Below, in pieces: positions 5,437 through 5,548 of a stretch of 5,548 bases of DNA (within the stretch, counting starts at the first letter, position 1; every line of letters begins with the position of its first letter). Origin of the DNA: Bacteroidales bacterium (GTDB lineage: Bacteria > Bacteroidota > Bacteroidia > Bacteroidales > ML635J-15); assembly GCA_007130555.1 (NCBI GenBank), contig SLSH01000259.1, positions 1 through 5,548 on the forward strand. Reading direction: 5' to 3'. Under the pieces are notes generated by a model. The model ran no database searches, was not told the origin of the DNA, and saw nothing but the letters and a program-made list of their open reading frames with translations. The translations under genes were made by a program, and so were the position numbers.

Positions 5437-5548
5437 ATGCAAAAGACCATATTATTACAGTCAACGGACTCAACAAACGAATATGCTTCAAAACTACTTG
5501 AAAAGGGTAAAAATATTGATAATTTCTTGACTGTTTGCAGCAGAATAC
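5437..5548 (+). CDS. birA: Biotin--[acetyl-CoA carboxylase] ligase, 5' part only
   Basis: The window ends after 37 codons. The translation begins MQKTILLQSTDSTNEYASKL and continues to FLTVCSRI. 'STDSTNEYA' followed by a spacer and a short beta-strand is the opening of the BirA/LplA catalytic domain, where DSTN leads to the biotin-contacting loop. In the complete protein a Q-[TS]-x-GRGR motif should follow directly after the cut. The enzyme activates biotin as biotinyl-AMP and attaches it to the carrier protein of biotin-dependent carboxylases. It lacks the N-terminal helix-turn-helix of E. coli BirA, so it should be a ligase only and not a repressor. It starts only 17 bases after the preceding terminator. 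No consensus promoter is evident, so its transcription source is unclear. Confidence 0.82.
   Translation, partial: MQKTILLQSTDSTNEYASKLLEKGKNIDNFLTVCSRI

Noticed and set aside
1..5548. CRISPR array, transposon, prophage, tRNA or defence system
   Set aside because: No regularly spaced repeats, transposase or phage genes, tRNA-like cloverleaf or defence domains were seen in any part of the window.

Overview
This is an AT-rich window from a member of the Bacteroidota. Three things support that placement. Several intergenic gaps carry the Bacteroidota-type promoter (TTTG, about 19-20 bases, TAnnTTTG). Genes start without clear Shine-Dalgarno sequences. The protein set is also typical: a 444-residue hexameric-type glutamate dehydrogenase, a PorT-like outer-membrane barrel, and a biotin ligase starting directly at its catalytic domain. 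The exact order or genus cannot be read from the window.

Layout, left to right. 1-171 is non-coding and holds a strong hairpin terminator (81-108) for gdhA. gdhA (172-1506, minus) encodes glutamate dehydrogenase. Its upstream gap (1507-1716) is shared with a divergent Crp/Fnr-family regulator gene (1717-2850, plus). That gap holds a perfect FNR-type palindrome (1634-1647), an overlapping degenerate copy (1647-1660), a near-perfect promoter for the regulator (1653-1684) and a 12-base direct repeat nearer gdhA. The convergent gap 2851-2960 has no convincing terminator but holds a GC-richer patch with a short hairpin, probably a dispersed-repeat remnant. A sodium:solute symporter (2961-4406, minus) follows. 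Its predicted promoter lies about 110 bases upstream, and a possible 34-codon ORF fills that leader and ends one base before the symporter ATG. A secreted outer-membrane beta-barrel protein (4666-5361, plus) is divergent from it and is closed by a hairpin terminator (5382-5419). The window ends inside a biotin--protein ligase gene (5437 onward, plus).

How the genes relate. Apart from the symporter and its possible upstream small ORF, the genes look like separate transcription units rather than one pathway. The regulator probably controls its own promoter through the FNR-type box, and could also influence gdhA across the shared gap. GdhA links 2-oxoglutarate and ammonia to glutamate, the symporter brings an unidentified solute in with sodium, and the barrel sits in the outer membrane.

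No mobile element, CRISPR array, tRNA or rRNA was seen. The most unusual items are the regulator's architecture (a GAF-like sensor joined to a Crp-type module that lacks the usual cAMP-binding residues), its palindromic operator, and the small ORF in the symporter leader. None of these amounts to a demonstrated new system.
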